From Ancylobacter rudongensis (GTDB taxonomy: Bacteria; Pseudomonadota; Alphaproteobacteria; Rhizobiales; Xanthobacteraceae): a DNA stretch of 64,000 nt. The first letter of the stretch is position 1. Each line of letters opens with the position of its first letter. A program made the translations under genes and the position numbers. The notes beneath the pieces were generated by a model. It saw only the letters and a list, made by a program, of their open reading frames with translations, was not told the origin of the DNA and searched no databases. Of the stretch, positions 38,789 through 49,594 are shown piece by piece. The stretch is from positions 682,001 to 746,000 of the forward strand of contig NZ_FMTP01000001.1 of NCBI RefSeq assembly GCF_900100155.1. The letters run 5' to 3'.

Positions 38789-39787
38789 ATGGCGCTCCCT
38801 GACTACACCATGCGCCAGCTCCTGGAAGCTGGCGTGCACTTCGGGCATCAGTCCCACCGCTGGAACCCGAAGATGGCCCCGTTCATTTTCGGCACCCGCA
38901 ACAACATTCACATTCTCGACCTGGCCCAGACCGTGCCGGCGCTTCACCGCGCCCTGCAGGCTGTCTCCGACACCGTGGCCCGTGGTGGTCGCGTGCTGTT
39001 CGTCGGCACCAAGCGCCAGGCCGCCGATGCCGTGGCGGATGCCGCCAAGCGCTCGGCCCAGTACTATGTGAACTCCCGCTGGCTCGGCGGCATGCTGACC
39101 AACTGGAAGACCATTTCCCACTCCATCGCCCGCCTGAAGAAGCTCGAAGAGCTGCTCGCGGCCGGCGAGGGCGTCGGCTACACCAAGAAGGAGCGCCTGA
39201 CGCTCCAGCGCGAGAAGGAAAAGCTCGATCGCGCGCTCGGTGGTATCCGCGACATGGGCGGCATTCCCGACCTGCTGTTCGTCATCGACACCAACAAGGA
39301 AGACCTCGCGGTCGCCGAGGCCCGTCGCCTTGGCATTCCGGTCGCGGCGATCCTCGACACCAATTGCGATCCGGACGGCATCGCCTTCCCGGTTCCCGGC
39401 AATGATGACGCTGGCCGCGCGATCAACCTCTATTGCGACCTCGTCGCCCGCGCCGCCATTGACGGCATCGGCCGCTCGCATGGCGATCTCGGCATCGACA
39501 TCGGCGCCTCCGAGGCTCCGATGGTTGAAGACCTGCCGGCCGAGACCGCCTGGACGAGCCTCGAATCGCTCTCGGGTCCGCGCGGAATCGCCGACGACCT
39601 GAAGAAGCTGACCGGCGTGTCGCCCGCGATCGAGAAGCAGCTGACCGACCTCGGGATCTTCCATTTCTGGCAGATCGCCGCGCTCAACGCCGACGACGCT
39701 CACCGTCTTGGCGAAGAAGTCGGCCTGCCGGGCCGTGTCGATGGCTGGGTGGCGCAGGCCAAGGAGTTGACCGCCGAGGTCGAGTGA
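38789..39787 (+). CDS. rpsB: 30S ribosomal protein S2 with C-terminal helix-hairpin-helix-like extension
   Basis: The core (about residues 1-228) is a standard S2, with [25 protein letters not shown] and [15 protein letters not shown]. The protein is 332 residues, about 90 longer than typical S2. The tail at about 268-328 ([17 protein letters not shown], then [13 protein letters not shown]) resembles small helix-hairpin-helix-like modules that I recall at the C-termini of other rhizobial proteins such as L21 and NuoE. S2 sits on the 30S platform, so the tail would be solvent exposed. tsf follows. Confidence 0.97.
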   Translation: MALPDYTMRQLLEAGVHFGHQSHRWNPKMAPFIFGTRNNIHILDLAQTVPALHRALQAVSDTVARGGRVLFVGTKRQAADAVADAAKRSAQYYVNSRWLGGMLTNWKTISHSIARLKKLEELLAAGEGVGYTKKERLTLQREKEKLDRALGGIRDMGGIPDLLFVIDTNKEDLAVAEARRLGIPVAAILDTNCDPDGIAFPVPGNDDAGRAINLYCDLVARAAIDGIGRSHGDLGIDIGASEAPMVEDLPAETAWTSLESLSGPRGIADDLKKLTGVSPAIEKQLTDLGIFHFWQIAALNADDAHRLGEEVGLPGRVDGWVAQAKELTAEVE

Positions 39788-39840
39788 CCCCGGCGTCCGC
39801 TTCGCGACGGCGTCACATTTCGGCGCCAAGCATTGTATCG

Positions 39841-39874
39841 CACGGCCGGCCCGGATTCCCTCCGGCCGGCCGTG
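39841..39874 (+). terminator. Hairpin between rpsB and tsf (attenuator or processing site)
   Basis: An 11-base perfect stem, CACGGCCGGCC (39841-39851) with its complement at 39864-39874, closes a 12-base loop. There is no T tract, so it more likely attenuates or marks processing than terminates fully. It may set the ratio of S2 to EF-Ts. Confidence 0.45.
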
Positions 39875-39910
39875 TCGTCGATTGACACAGAGATCGTTGA
39901 GGAACGGAAC

Positions 39911-40834
39911 ATGGCCAACATCACCGCGGGCATGGTGAAGGAGCTGCGCGAGAAGACCGGCGCCGGCATGATGGACTGCAAGGCCGCGCTGACCGAGGTG
40001 GACGGCGACATCGAGGCCGCCATCGACTGGCTTCGCAAGAAGGGCCTCGCCAAGGCCGCCAAGAAGGCTGGCCGCGTCGCCGCCGAGGGCCTTATCGGCC
40101 TCGCCGTGTCGGGAACGACGGGCGTTGTCGTCGAAGTGAATTCCGAGACCGACTTCGTCGCCCGCAACGAGCAGTTCCAGCAGCTGGTGCGCGATATCTC
40201 CACCGTCGCGCTCGGCGCCGAGGACGATGTCGAGGCGCTGAAGGCGGCGGCCTACCCGGCCGGTGCCACCGTTGCCGACGCCATCAACACCGCCGTCGCC
40301 ACCATTGGCGAGCATATGAACCTGCGCCGCTCCAAGAAGCTCTCGGTTTCGGCTGGCGTCATCGGTTCCTATGTCCATGGGTCGGTCGGCGAAGGCCTCG
40401 GCAAGATCGGCGTTCTGGTCGCGCTCGAGTCGGAAGGCAAGGCGGATGAACTCGCCGCCCTCGGTCGCCAGATCGCGATGCATGTCGCGGCGGCCAACCC
40501 GCAGGCGCTCGACTCCTCCAGCATCGCCGAAGACGTGATCGCGCGCGAGAAGGGCGTGCTTGCGGAGAAGGCCAAGGCTTCCGGCAAGCCCGATAACGTG
40601 GTCGAGAAGATCGTCGAGAGCGGGCTGAAGACCTATTTCAAGGAAGTCACGCTGGTCGAGCAGGCCTTCATCCATGACCCGTCCAAGACGGTCGCCCAGG
40701 CGGTGAAGGAAAGCGAAGGCAAGGTCGGCGCGCCGATCAAGCTGGTCGGCTTCGTCCGCTTCGGCCTCGGCGAGGGCGTCGAGAAGCAGGAAAGCGACTT
40801 CGCCGCCGAAGTCGCCGCTGCCGCCGGCGTCTGA
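39911..40834 (+). CDS. tsf: Translation elongation factor Ts
   Basis: EF-Ts recycles EF-Tu by GDP/GTP exchange. The 307-residue product starts [24 protein letters not shown], the family N-terminal UBA-like segment, and has the [10 protein letters not shown] motif that contacts EF-Tu. Length is normal. The ATG at 39911 has GAGGAACGG upstream; an in-frame start at 39833 would enter the rpsB-tsf hairpin. A strong terminator follows 22 bases after the stop. Confidence 0.98.
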   Translation: MANITAGMVKELREKTGAGMMDCKAALTEVDGDIEAAIDWLRKKGLAKAAKKAGRVAAEGLIGLAVSGTTGVVVEVNSETDFVARNEQFQQLVRDISTVALGAEDDVEALKAAAYPAGATVADAINTAVATIGEHMNLRRSKKLSVSAGVIGSYVHGSVGEGLGKIGVLVALESEGKADELAALGRQIAMHVAAANPQALDSSSIAEDVIAREKGVLAEKAKASGKPDNVVEKIVESGLKTYFKEVTLVEQAFIHDPSKTVAQAVKESEGKVGAPIKLVGFVRFGLGEGVEKQESDFAAEVAAAAGV

Positions 40835-40856
40835 GCGCGATCTCACGTTGATAAGT

Positions 40857-40892
40857 CACGCCGGGCCGCCCACGGGCAGTCCGGCGTGTTTT
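40857..40892 (+). terminator. Intrinsic terminator after tsf
   Basis: CACGCCGG (40857-40864) pairs with CCGGCGTG (40881-40888), with a further inner CCC/GGG pairing, followed at once by TTTT. It closes the rpsB-tsf unit before pyrH. Confidence 0.85.
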
Positions 40893-40935
40893 ACTGTGCG
40901 CGCCGTCGCGAGTCGCGCCAAGCCAGAGGTGCCCC

Positions 40936-41667
40936 ATGTCGATCCCTGAGCCGCACGGCGCCCTTTATGGGCGTGTCTTGGTCAAGGTGTCCGGTGAGGC
41001 GCTGATGGGGAACGAAGCTTTCGGGCTGCACTGGCCGACCATCGAGAACATCGCGCAGGATCTCGTCGAGGCGCGTTCGACGGGTTGCGAGATCGCCGTG
41101 GTCGTCGGCGGCGGCAATATCCTGCGTGGCGCCAGCGTGGCCGGGCAGGGGCTCGACCGTGCCACTGCCGACCATATGGGCATGCTGGCGACCGTGATGA
41201 ACGCGCTGGCGCTGGAGAAGGCGGTCGAGAAGGCCGGCGTTCCCGCCCGTACCCTCTCCGCCATTCCCATGCCGACCATCTGCGAGCCCTATGCCCGCCA
41301 GACCGCCTCGCGCCATCTGGCGCGCGGGCGTGTCGTGCTTCTGGCCGGCGGTACCGGCAACCCCTATTTCACCACCGATACCGGCGCCGTGCTGCGCGCC
41401 GCCGAGCTTGAATGCGACGCGGTGATGAAGGCGACCAATGTCGATGGCGTCTATACCGCCGATCCCAAGCGGGACCCCTCGGCGCGGCGCTATGAGCGAC
41501 TCACCCATGATGAGGCGCTGGCGAAGGACCTCAAGGTGATGGATGCTGCCGCCTTCGCCCTGGCGCGGGAGGCGAAGCTGCCGATCGTCGTCTTCTCGAT
41601 CCGAGAGCCTGGGGCGATTGCTGCCGCCATCCGTGGCGAGGGACGCGCGACGACGGTGGCGCCCTAG
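40936..41667 (+). CDS. pyrH: UMP kinase
   Basis: PyrH phosphorylates UMP to UDP in pyrimidine nucleotide synthesis. The 243-residue amino acid kinase-fold protein has [10 protein letters not shown] at the start, [31 protein letters not shown] and [13 protein letters not shown]. An AGAGG ribosome binding site precedes the ATG. It is the first gene after the tsf terminator and is probably transcribed with frr, uppS and cdsA. Confidence 0.97.
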   Translation: MSIPEPHGALYGRVLVKVSGEALMGNEAFGLHWPTIENIAQDLVEARSTGCEIAVVVGGGNILRGASVAGQGLDRATADHMGMLATVMNALALEKAVEKAGVPARTLSAIPMPTICEPYARQTASRHLARGRVVLLAGGTGNPYFTTDTGAVLRAAELECDAVMKATNVDGVYTADPKRDPSARRYERLTHDEALAKDLKVMDAAAFALAREAKLPIVVFSIREPGAIAAAIRGEGRATTVAP

Positions 41668-41808
41668 CGTTCGTGCGAAGCGGCCCGGCGTCCCCATGCG
41701 CCGGGCGCGGTTGTCGCGTAAGGCTTGCCATGGGCGCCGTTAGGTTGGATAAGCCGCCAACCGGCGCCCGTCGGCCTCGGGCCGGCTGATGAATGAATGA
41801 GGTTCGTG

Positions 41809-42372
41809 ATGAGCACTGGTCCGATCGACATTGCCGATATCAAGCGCCGCATGACGGGCGCGATCTCCGTTCTCAAAACCGAGCTTTCGGGCCTGCGGAC
41901 TGGGCGTGCATCGGCCAGCCTGCTGGAGCCGATCCAGGTCAATGCCTATGGCAGCAACATGCCGCTCAACCAGGTTGCCTCGGTGAACGTGCCGGAGCCG
42001 CGTCTGCTGTCGGTGCAGGTGTGGGACCGCGGCATGGTGGCGGCGGTCGAGAAGGCCATCCGCGATTCCAATCTGGGCCTCAACCCTCAGACCGAAGGGC
42101 AGGTTCTGCGCGTGCGTATTCCCGAGCTGACGCAGGATCGCCGCCAGGAACTGGTCAAGGTCGCGCATAAATACGCCGAGGCCGCGCGCGTTTCCGTGCG
42201 CCATGTGCGTCGCGACGGCCTCGACACCATCAAGAAGGCCGAAAAGGACGGCGAGATGAGTTCCGACGACCTGGACCGGCTCGCCGATCAGGTTCAGAAG
42301 GCGACGGACCAGTTCATTGCCGAAATCGACCAGGTCGTCGCCGCGAAGGAAAAGGAAATCCTCGCGGTCTAG
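41809..42372 (+). CDS. frr: Ribosome recycling factor
   Basis: RRF splits post-termination ribosomes together with EF-G. The 187-residue product matches the family: [28 protein letters not shown], then [15 protein letters not shown] and [19 protein letters not shown] chose the ATG at 41809, with GAGG 6 bases upstream; an ATG at 41797 would add four residues. A GC-rich 8-base stem-loop (41683-41706) lies in the pyrH-frr gap. Confidence 0.97.
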   Translation: MSTGPIDIADIKRRMTGAISVLKTELSGLRTGRASASLLEPIQVNAYGSNMPLNQVASVNVPEPRLLSVQVWDRGMVAAVEKAIRDSNLGLNPQTEGQVLRVRIPELTQDRRQELVKVAHKYAEAARVSVRHVRRDGLDTIKKAEKDGEMSSDDLDRLADQVQKATDQFIAEIDQVVAAKEKEILAV

Positions 42373-42395
42373 TCGGCGGGCGCCAGGGAGGCTCC

Positions 42396-43181
42396 GTGAA
42401 CATTGCAAGGCGTGGCGAGGCCTCAGGTGCCGCCATCGAGACCATCGGGGGTGAGGCGACCTCGCCCTGCCCGGTGCCGCGCCACGTCGCCATCATCATG
42501 GACGGCAACGGCCGCTGGGCGAAAAGCCAGGGCCTGCCGCGCTTCGAGGGGCACCGGCGCGGGGCAGAGGCGGTGCGCCGCATCGTCGCCGACGCCAGGG
42601 ATCTCGGTATCGAGGCGCTGACGCTCTACAGCTTCTCCAGCGAGAACTGGTCGCGTCCGGAGCGGGAGATCGGCGAGCTGATGGGGCTGCTCAAGCGCTT
42701 CATCCGCTCGGACCTCAAGGAGCTTCACGCCAAGAATGTCCGCCTGCGCATCATCGGCGAAGGTCATCCCACAGATAGCGAAGTCCAGACCCTGTTCGAC
42801 GAGGCGCAAGCGCTGACCCGCGACAATACGGGTGTGCGGCTCACCGTGGCGTTCAATTACGGCTCGCGCGGCGAGATCGCCCGTGCGGCGCAGGCTCTCG
42901 CGCGGCAGGTCGCAGCGGGCGAGATTCGCGCCGAGGACATCACTACCGAGCGTTTCGCCGAGGCACTGGACACGGCCGGTCTGCCGCCGCTCGACCTGAT
43001 GATACGCACCAGTGGCGAGCAGCGCCTGTCGAATTTCCTGCTGTGGCAGGCCGCCTATGCCGAGTTGGTGTTCCTGCCGGTCTATTGGCCGGACTTCAAC
43101 CGGAGCTGGCTGGAGCGGGCGCTGGGCGAATATCGCCGGCGCGAACGGCGCTTCGGCGGCGTCGATGCCGGGGAAAGCTGA
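42396..43181 (+). CDS. uppS: Undecaprenyl diphosphate synthase
   Basis: UppS makes the C55 lipid carrier for peptidoglycan and O-antigen synthesis. The 261-residue cis-prenyltransferase has the catalytic MDGNGRWA segment (Asp 36), [21 protein letters not shown] and the C-terminal [22 protein letters not shown]. It starts at a GTG (42396) with GGGAGG upstream. Its 3' end overlaps the cdsA start by 17 bases. Confidence 0.97.
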   Translation: MNIARRGEASGAAIETIGGEATSPCPVPRHVAIIMDGNGRWAKSQGLPRFEGHRRGAEAVRRIVADARDLGIEALTLYSFSSENWSRPEREIGELMGLLKRFIRSDLKELHAKNVRLRIIGEGHPTDSEVQTLFDEAQALTRDNTGVRLTVAFNYGSRGEIARAAQALARQVAAGEIRAEDITTERFAEALDTAGLPPLDLMIRTSGEQRLSNFLLWQAAYAELVFLPVYWPDFNRSWLERALGEYRRRERRFGGVDAGES

Positions 43182-44007
43182 GCCGTTGCGGATCGGAGAG
43201 GATTTTCTGCCGCGCCTAGGCTCGGCGCTCGTGCTCGGGCCGTTTGTCATGCTGGTGGCGGTGGTCGGCGGCTGGGCGTTCAGCACGCTGGTTGCGCTCT
43301 CTGCCGTGATCCTGCTGTGGGAATGGCTGCGGATGATCGGCGCCAAGCCGCGCACGCCGCTGCTGGTCATTGGCGGCGCCGCTCTGGTCGGGGCGATCCT
43401 GTTGCTCGCCATCCGTCCACCTCCGGCCGCCATCGGCATGGTGGTGCTGGGCGCGATTACTGCGGCGCTCGTGGCCCGCTCGAATCGGGAGCGGCGGACC
43501 TGGGCGCCGTTCGGCGTGCTCTATGCCGGTGCGCTGGCGTTGCCGACCCTCGTCCTGCGCGACGATGGCTCTTTCGGGCTTGTCAGCCTCGTGTGGCTGC
43601 TCGCTGTCGTCTGGTCGACGGATATTGCCGCTTATTTCTGCGGCCGCCTCATCGGCGGCCCCAAGCTTTGGCCGCGGGTCAGCCCCAACAAGACCTGGGC
43701 CGGCTCGCTCGGCGGAGCGTTCTTCGGCATGCTCGCGGGCATGGCAACGCTGCATCTGGCCGGCGTGGAGACCGCCTTGCTGGCCGCGCCTATCGCGCTA
43801 CTGGCGAGCTTTGCCAGTCAGGGCGGCGACCTGTTCGAATCGGCGATGAAGCGGCGTTTCCAGGTGAAGGATTCCAGCCGACTGATCCCCGGCCATGGCG
43901 GGCTGATGGACCGGCTCGACGGCTTCATCGCGGCGGCGGCGCTGGCGCTGCTGATCGGACTGATCCGCGCGCCGGACGCTCCGGCCCGCGGGTTTCTGCT
44001 GTGGTGA
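43165..44007 (+). CDS. cdsA: Phosphatidate cytidylyltransferase
   Basis: CdsA makes CDP-diacylglycerol, the precursor of all membrane phospholipids. The 280-residue polytopic protein ends with the CTP-transferase signature region, seen here as [15 protein letters not shown]-like ([12 protein letters not shown]) and [25 protein letters not shown]. The ATG at 43165 lies inside the end of uppS, so translation is probably coupled. rseP, and not dxr, follows. Confidence 0.95.
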   Translation: MPGKAEPLRIGEDFLPRLGSALVLGPFVMLVAVVGGWAFSTLVALSAVILLWEWLRMIGAKPRTPLLVIGGAALVGAILLLAIRPPPAAIGMVVLGAITAALVARSNRERRTWAPFGVLYAGALALPTLVLRDDGSFGLVSLVWLLAVVWSTDIAAYFCGRLIGGPKLWPRVSPNKTWAGSLGGAFFGMLAGMATLHLAGVETALLAAPIALLASFASQGGDLFESAMKRRFQVKDSSRLIPGHGGLMDRLDGFIAAAALALLIGLIRAPDAPARGFLLW

Positions 44008-44152
44008 TGCGCACCTTCGAGGCCCGGGAAGCGGCGGCGTATATTGGCGCCGCAATTTCGGGGCTCGTGCCGCATTTTGCTCACCTTCGCCTTAAACGCT
44101 GCTTATGGAACAAGAGGCGCGCCCGTCGGCGTGCGTGTCTGGGAAATCGCTG

Positions 44153-45298
44153 ATGGAACTTCTTGCCTCGATGGGCGGCACTGCGAGCTGGCTGCTCGGC
44201 TATGTCGTGCCGTTTCTGTTCGTGCTGACGATCGTGGTGTTCTTCCACGAACTGGGCCATTTCTGGGTGGCGCGGCGGGCCGGGGTGAAGGTGGTGGCGT
44301 TCTCGATCGGGTTCGGCCCCGAGATCGTCGGCTTCAATGACCGGCACGGCACGCGCTGGAAGCTCTCGGCCATTCCGCTGGGCGGCTACGTCAAGTTCCT
44401 CGGCGATGAGAACGCGGCCAGTGCCCCCGACCGTGGCGCCATCGCCCATATGAGCGAGAGCGACCGCCGCGAGAGCTTCTTCCACAAATCGGTCGGCGCC
44501 CGGGCGGCGATCGTGGCGGCGGGGCCGATCGCCAATTTCATTCTCGCGATTGTCATCTTTGCCGGGCTGTTCATGACGGTGGGCCGGCAGGTGACGACGC
44601 CGCAGGTCGACGCCGTGCAGGCCGGCAGTGCCGCCGAGCGCGCCGGCTTCCAGCCCAGCGACGTCATCCTGACCATCAATGGCGATCCCATCGATTCGTT
44701 CGGCGACATGCAGCGCATCGTCAGTGCCAATGCCGGCGAGCCGCTCGCCATCGAGGTCGAGCGGGGCGGGCAGCGACTCACCCTTGAAGCCACGCCGGAC
44801 CTGCGCGAGGTCACCGACACCTTCGGCAATGTCCATCGGATCGGTGTGCTCGGCATCTCCCGCGATACCGGGGGAGGGCAGGTCCGCACCGAGCGATTCG
44901 GCCCGATCGAGGCCGTGACCCAGGCGACGACGGAAGTGTGGTTCATCGTCGACCGCACCTTCAGCTATCTCGGCGGCGTGGTGACGGGCCGTGAGCGGGC
45001 GGACCAGCTGGGTGGCCCCATCCGCATCGCCCAGGTTTCCGGGCAGGTCGCGACCTTCGGAATCGCCGCCTTACTGCAACTTGCCGCCGTTCTGTCGGTA
45101 TCGATCGGACTTCTTAACCTCTTTCCGGTACCGCTTCTGGATGGCGGACACCTGCTTTTCTACGGCATCGAGGCGCTGCGCGGCCGACCGCTCAGCGAAC
45201 GGGCCCAGGAGGTGGGTTTCCGCATCGGTCTGGCGCTAGTCCTGATGCTGATGCTGTTTGCGACGTGGAACGATATTCTCAATATATCAAAATCTTGA
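44153..45298 (+). CDS. rseP: RIP metalloprotease RseP (site-2 protease family)
   Basis: RseP cleaves transmembrane substrates such as anti-sigma factors. The zinc-binding HELGH is at residues 32-36 within the first membrane helix. A PDZ domain (VQAGSAAERAGFQPSDVILTINGDPI) sits in the middle, and FPVPLLDGGHLLFYGIEALRGRP completes the active site near the C-terminus. I use the ATG at 44153 (381 residues); an ATG at 44105 would add 16 residues. Alphaproteobacteria often carry dxr just before it, but not here. Confidence 0.95.
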   Translation: MELLASMGGTASWLLGYVVPFLFVLTIVVFFHELGHFWVARRAGVKVVAFSIGFGPEIVGFNDRHGTRWKLSAIPLGGYVKFLGDENAASAPDRGAIAHMSESDRRESFFHKSVGARAAIVAAGPIANFILAIVIFAGLFMTVGRQVTTPQVDAVQAGSAAERAGFQPSDVILTINGDPIDSFGDMQRIVSANAGEPLAIEVERGGQRLTLEATPDLREVTDTFGNVHRIGVLGISRDTGGGQVRTERFGPIEAVTQATTEVWFIVDRTFSYLGGVVTGRERADQLGGPIRIAQVSGQVATFGIAALLQLAAVLSVSIGLLNLFPVPLLDGGHLLFYGIEALRGRPLSERAQEVGFRIGLALVLMLMLFATWNDILNISKS

Positions 45299-45368
45299 GC
45301 TGGATTCGGGATGGCGTTGCCGAGGCGCCACGCCGTCCGGAAAAGGCACTGAAAACGGCAGGTCCGGT

Positions 45369-45396
45369 TTGCAGGCTCTGGAAAAGTCTGTATCAA
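45369..45396 (+). promoter_or_regulatory. Putative promoter of bamA
   Basis: TTGCAG (45369-45374), 16-base spacer, TATCAA (45391-45396), in the gap after rseP. Transcription from here would start near 45403, so the bamA start must lie downstream, supporting the ATG at 45487. Confidence 0.5.
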
Positions 45397-45486
45397 ACGG
45401 AGTGCAGGGTGAGGAGTGTCGCCGGGTGCGCGCCTAGAGGTGTGCAGTCGGACGTCTCCCAGAACAACGGTAAGGTTGCGCACCAA

Positions 45487-47925
45487 ATGGCTCGTTCCCG
45501 GTTCGTGAGTAGATTGGCCTCGGTTGTCGGCTTTGCCCTTCTGGTGGCGGTCGGCAGTGTTTCGGGTGCCGTCATGGCGCCCGGGGTGGCCATGGCTCAG
45601 TCGGCGAATTCGATCGTCGTCGAGGGGAATCAGCGCGTCGATGCCGATACCATCCGCTCTTATTTCCAGCCCGCTCCCGGTCAGTCACTGACGCCCGCCA
45701 AGATCGACGAGGCGCTTAAGTCGCTCTATGCCACGGGGCTTTTCTCCGACGTCACGATCAGCAACCGCGGTGGGCGGATGGTCGTCACGGTCGTCGAGAA
45801 CCAGGTGATCAACCGCGTGGCGTTCGAGGGCAACAAGAAGGTCAAGGACGACCAGCTGGCGCTCGAAGTTCAGTCCAAGGCCCGCAGCCCGCTGTCCAAG
45901 ACGACGGTGCAGGCCGACACCCAGCGCATCATCGACGTATATCATCGTGGCGGCCGCTACGACGTGCGCGTCGAGCCGAAGATCATCGAGCGCGGCCAGG
46001 GTCGTGTCGATCTGGTGTTCGAGATCACCGAGGGCGACAAGTTGGGCGTGGCCGAGATCAAGTTCGTCGGCAACAAGGCCTATTCGGAATACAAGCTCAA
46101 GGAAGAGATCACGACCACGGAGACCAACTGGCTCTCCTGGCTGAAGAACACCGACATTTATGACGTCGACCGCATCAACACCGACCAGGAACTGCTGCGC
46201 CGCTTCTACCTCAAGCACGGCTACGCCGATTTCCGCATCATCTCGGTGACGGCCGATCTCGATCGTGCGCGCGACGGCTTCGTCCTCACCTATGTGATTG
46301 AGGAAGGTCCGCAGTATCGGATCGGCACGGTCGATGTCGTCACCGGCATCAAAGATGTCTCGATCAACGACCTACGCGCCGCCCTGCGGGTCGCGCCCGG
46401 TCAGGTCTATAATGCCGAGCTGGTCGAGAAGTCGGTCGAGAACGCCACGATCGAGGTCTCCAAGTCGGGCTATGCCTTCGCCCAGGTCCGTCCGCGCGGC
46501 GACCGCAATGTCGAAGCGCGCACCATCTCGCTGGTCTTCGCCGTTGAGGAAGGTCCGCGCGTCTATGTCGAGCGGATCGAGATCCGCGGCAACGTCCGTA
46601 CCCGCGACTGGGTCATCCGTCGCGAGTTCGATTTCGCCGAAGGCGATGCCTATAACCGCGTGATGGTGGATCGTGCCGAGCGCCGCCTGCGCAATCTCGG
46701 CTACTTCAAGGACGTGAAGATCACCAATGAGCCGGGCACCGCGCCCGACCGCATCATCCTTGTGGTGACGGTCGAGGATCAGCCCACCGGCGAGTTCTCG
46801 GTCTCGGGCGGCTACTCGACCTCGGATGGCTTCATCGGCGAAGTGGCGATCTCGGAAAAGAACTTCCTCGGTCGCGGCCAGTATGTCCGTCTTGCCGGCC
46901 AGCTCGGCGAGAACGTGCAGGGCGCCGATTTCAGCTTCACCGAGCCGTATTTCCTCGATTACCGCATCGCCGCCGGCTTCGACCTGTTCTGGAAGACCAC
47001 CAGCGCAACCAGCTACAGCCAGTACGACACGGAGACGGCGGGCGGCACGTTGCGCATCGCCCTGCCGCTGACCGACGAGCTGACGCTGGGCCTGCGCTAC
47101 ATGCTGTCGCAGAAGGAAATCTCGGTCAGCATTGAGGATGAGGTCTTCAACGACGTCTCCTGGGCGCTGCTCGAAATCAACAACCAGTCGATCATCACCT
47201 CGGCGGTCGGCTACACGCTGTCCTACAACATGCTCGACGATAACCGGAACCCGTCCAACGGCTACCTACTCGAGCTGAAGCAGGACTTCGCTGGTCTGGG
47301 CGGTGACACCACCTATATCCGCACCACCTTCGACTCTCGCTTCTACACCCCGATCGTCGGCGACTTCGTGCTGATGCTGCGCGGCCAGGTCGGCAATGTG
47401 GCCGGGTGGGGCAACGAGGATCTGCGCATCACCGACAACTTCTTCAAAGGTCCCGACCTCGTCCGCGGCTTCGCTCCGAACGGCATCGGCCCGCGCGACC
47501 TGGCCTCCGGCTATCTCGGCGAGGATACGGACGCGCTCGGCGGCACGATGTACTGGGGCACATCGGCGGAAATCCAGTTCCCGCTCTCCTTCCTGCCCAA
47601 GGATTTCGGCCTGAAGGCGGCCGTATTCGCCGATGCCGGCTCGCTCTGGGACTATCAGGGTAACACCTCGTTCCCCAACATCGCTGGCTTGCCTTCGGTG
47701 GATAATCCGAACTACACCGACTGTAGTGTCATTGCCGGCTCCTCCACCAAGGGTCTTGCAAATGTCTGCGTCGCCGACAGCGACAGCATTCGCTCCTCGG
47801 TCGGTGTCAGCCTGATCTGGTCCTCGCCCTTCGGTCCGCTGCGCTTCGACTATGCCTGGGCGCTGACCAAGGAATGGTATGACGAGGTGCAGCAGTTCCG
47901 CTTCAGCGGCGGCACCCGCTTCTGA
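45487..47925 (+). CDS. bamA: Outer membrane protein assembly factor BamA
   Basis: BamA inserts beta-barrel proteins into the outer membrane. The 812-residue product has a signal peptide (cleavage after about residue 37, AMA-Q), five POTRA domains (about 40-440, beginning [15 protein letters not shown]) and a C-terminal 16-strand barrel. The barrel contains [13 protein letters not shown] and ends in FRFSGGTRF with a terminal phenylalanine. The open frame begins at 45265, but the signal peptide starts at the ATG at 45487. lpxD follows after 88 bases. Confidence 0.97.
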   Translation: MARSRFVSRLASVVGFALLVAVGSVSGAVMAPGVAMAQSANSIVVEGNQRVDADTIRSYFQPAPGQSLTPAKIDEALKSLYATGLFSDVTISNRGGRMVVTVVENQVINRVAFEGNKKVKDDQLALEVQSKARSPLSKTTVQADTQRIIDVYHRGGRYDVRVEPKIIERGQGRVDLVFEITEGDKLGVAEIKFVGNKAYSEYKLKEEITTTETNWLSWLKNTDIYDVDRINTDQELLRRFYLKHGYADFRIISVTADLDRARDGFVLTYVIEEGPQYRIGTVDVVTGIKDVSINDLRAALRVAPGQVYNAELVEKSVENATIEVSKSGYAFAQVRPRGDRNVEARTISLVFAVEEGPRVYVERIEIRGNVRTRDWVIRREFDFAEGDAYNRVMVDRAERRLRNLGYFKDVKITNEPGTAPDRIILVVTVEDQPTGEFSVSGGYSTSDGFIGEVAISEKNFLGRGQYVRLAGQLGENVQGADFSFTEPYFLDYRIAAGFDLFWKTTSATSYSQYDTETAGGTLRIALPLTDELTLGLRYMLSQKEISVSIEDEVFNDVSWALLEINNQSIITSAVGYTLSYNMLDDNRNPSNGYLLELKQDFAGLGGDTTYIRTTFDSRFYTPIVGDFVLMLRGQVGNVAGWGNEDLRITDNFFKGPDLVRGFAPNGIGPRDLASGYLGEDTDALGGTMYWGTSAEIQFPLSFLPKDFGLKAAVFADAGSLWDYQGNTSFPNIAGLPSVDNPNYTDCSVIAGSSTKGLANVCVADSDSIRSSVGVSLIWSSPFGPLRFDYAWALTKEWYDEVQQFRFSGGTRF

Positions 47926-48013
47926 TAAGCTCCACCCCATTGTACAGCACGGCGGTCCGGTCATCCGGGCCGCTTGTGCGTTTGGGAAACGGCACGGCAG
48001 TCGACAGGCGGCG

Positions 48014-49102
48014 ATGAACGATCCCTTCTTCTATTCCGCGCCGGTGCCGCTGACGCTGGCCGAGATCGCCGCGCTCCTCGGCGGTCCGCTCGGCGAGGCG
48101 GTCGCTAGCGCGCCGGCAGTGCGGATTTCCGGCGTGGCCTCGCTCGAAGAAGCCGGCCCCGCCGATATCGCCTTCATGGACGGCGCCCGCCATGTGCCGG
48201 CGCTGCGCGAGACACGGGCCGGCGCCTGCCTCGTCACCGAACGCTTCGCCGCGCATGTCCCGCACGGCACGGTCGCGCTCTGCGTGGCCAAGCCCCATGC
48301 GGCCTTCGTCACCATCGCCCGCAGGCTCTATGCCGGCAGCCTGCAGCCGGGCTCGATGTTCGGCCATGCCGGCATCGCCGCCGGTGCCGTGGTGCATCCG
48401 CAGGCGCGTCTCGAGGCGGAGGTGACGGTGGACCCGGGCGCGGTGATCGGCGCCGGCGCAGAAATCGGCAGTGGAACGGTGATCGCCGCCGGGGCGGTGA
48501 TCGGTCCCGGCGTCCGCATCGGGCGGCAGTGCTCCGTCGGCGCCGGCGCGACGCTGCAGCACGCGCTGCTCGGCGACCGGGTCATCGTCCATCCCGGGGC
48601 GCGGATCGGGCAGGACGGTTTCGGCTATGTCGGCAGCGCGAAGGGGCATGCCAAGATTCCGCAGATCGCCCGGGTGATCCTGCAAGACGACGTGGAGATC
48701 GGCGCCTCGACGACGATCGACCGGGGCGGGCTACGCGACACGGTGATCGGCGAGGGCACCAAGATCGACAATCTGGTGCAGATCGCGCACAACGTGGTCA
48801 TCGGGCGCCACTGCATCATCGTCTCACAGACCGGCATCGCCGGCAGTGCGACGCTGGGGGATTTCGTGATGCTGGGCGGGCAGGTCGGGGTCATCGGCCA
48901 CGTCCGTATCGGCGACGGCGCTCGCATCGCCGCGTCCAGCAATGTGAAGGACGACGTGCCGCCTGGTGTCGAATGGGGCGGCTCACCCGCCAAGCCGATG
49001 CGCGAGTGGTTCCGCGAGGTGATGGCACTGCAGCGTCTGGGGCGCGGCGAAGGAACAGGTTCTGGACGGCGCTGCGTCGCCGGCGAACAACAGGGACAGT
49101 AG
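48014..49102 (+). CDS. lpxD: UDP-3-O-acylglucosamine N-acyltransferase
   Basis: LpxD adds the N-linked hydroxyacyl chain in the third step of lipid A synthesis. The 362-residue product has the N-terminal uridine-binding domain and a central left-handed beta helix of hexapeptide repeats ([14 protein letters not shown]). The acceptor-site segment [12 protein letters not shown] contains the catalytic histidine. It lies between bamA and fabZ, the usual order. Start at ATG 48014 with AGGCGG upstream. Confidence 0.97.
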   Translation: MNDPFFYSAPVPLTLAEIAALLGGPLGEAVASAPAVRISGVASLEEAGPADIAFMDGARHVPALRETRAGACLVTERFAAHVPHGTVALCVAKPHAAFVTIARRLYAGSLQPGSMFGHAGIAAGAVVHPQARLEAEVTVDPGAVIGAGAEIGSGTVIAAGAVIGPGVRIGRQCSVGAGATLQHALLGDRVIVHPGARIGQDGFGYVGSAKGHAKIPQIARVILQDDVEIGASTTIDRGGLRDTVIGEGTKIDNLVQIAHNVVIGRHCIIVSQTGIAGSATLGDFVMLGGQVGVIGHVRIGDGARIAASSNVKDDVPPGVEWGGSPAKPMREWFREVMALQRLGRGEGTGSGRRCVAGEQQGQ

Positions 49103-49105
49103 GGG

Positions 49106-49594
49106 ATGGACGTGCAGGAGCAGGCCACAGTTGAACCCACGGCGCTGGGTGCCGCCGATATTCAGCGCATCCTGGCGACGCTTCCGCACCGCTACCCGTT
49201 CCTCATGGTCGACCGGATCGTCGGCATTGAGGGCGACAGGAAGGCGGTCGGGATCAAGAATGTCTCGGCCAATGAACCGCATTTCCAGGGCCATTTCCCG
49301 GACAATCCGGTCATGCCCGGCGTGCTCATCCTTGAAGGCATGGCGCAGACGGCCGGCACCATCTGCCTGCTGAACCGCCCGGAGGAGGGCGCGCCCTCGC
49401 TCGTCTATTTCATGACCATCGATAAGGCCAAGTTCCGCAAGCCGGTTCTGCCGGGGGATGTGCTTGAGTATCACATGACCCAGATGACCAAGCGGCGGAA
49501 CATGTGGTGGTTCCGTGGCGAGGCCAAGGTGGACGGACAGATCGTCGCCGAGGCGGAAGTGGGCGCGATGATCGCCCGCGGGGAGCGTAAATGA
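49106..49594 (+). CDS. fabZ: 3-hydroxyacyl-[acyl-carrier-protein] dehydratase FabZ
   Basis: FabZ dehydrates beta-hydroxyacyl-ACP in fatty acid elongation and competes with LpxA for hydroxyacyl substrate. The 162-residue hot-dog fold protein has [13 protein letters not shown], and [22 protein letters not shown] with the catalytic His and Glu. It starts 3 bases after lpxD with TAGGGG upstream and overlaps lpxA by 4 bases. Confidence 0.97.
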   Translation: MDVQEQATVEPTALGAADIQRILATLPHRYPFLMVDRIVGIEGDRKAVGIKNVSANEPHFQGHFPDNPVMPGVLILEGMAQTAGTICLLNRPEEGAPSLVYFMTIDKAKFRKPVLPGDVLEYHMTQMTKRRNMWWFRGEAKVDGQIVAEAEVGAMIARGERK

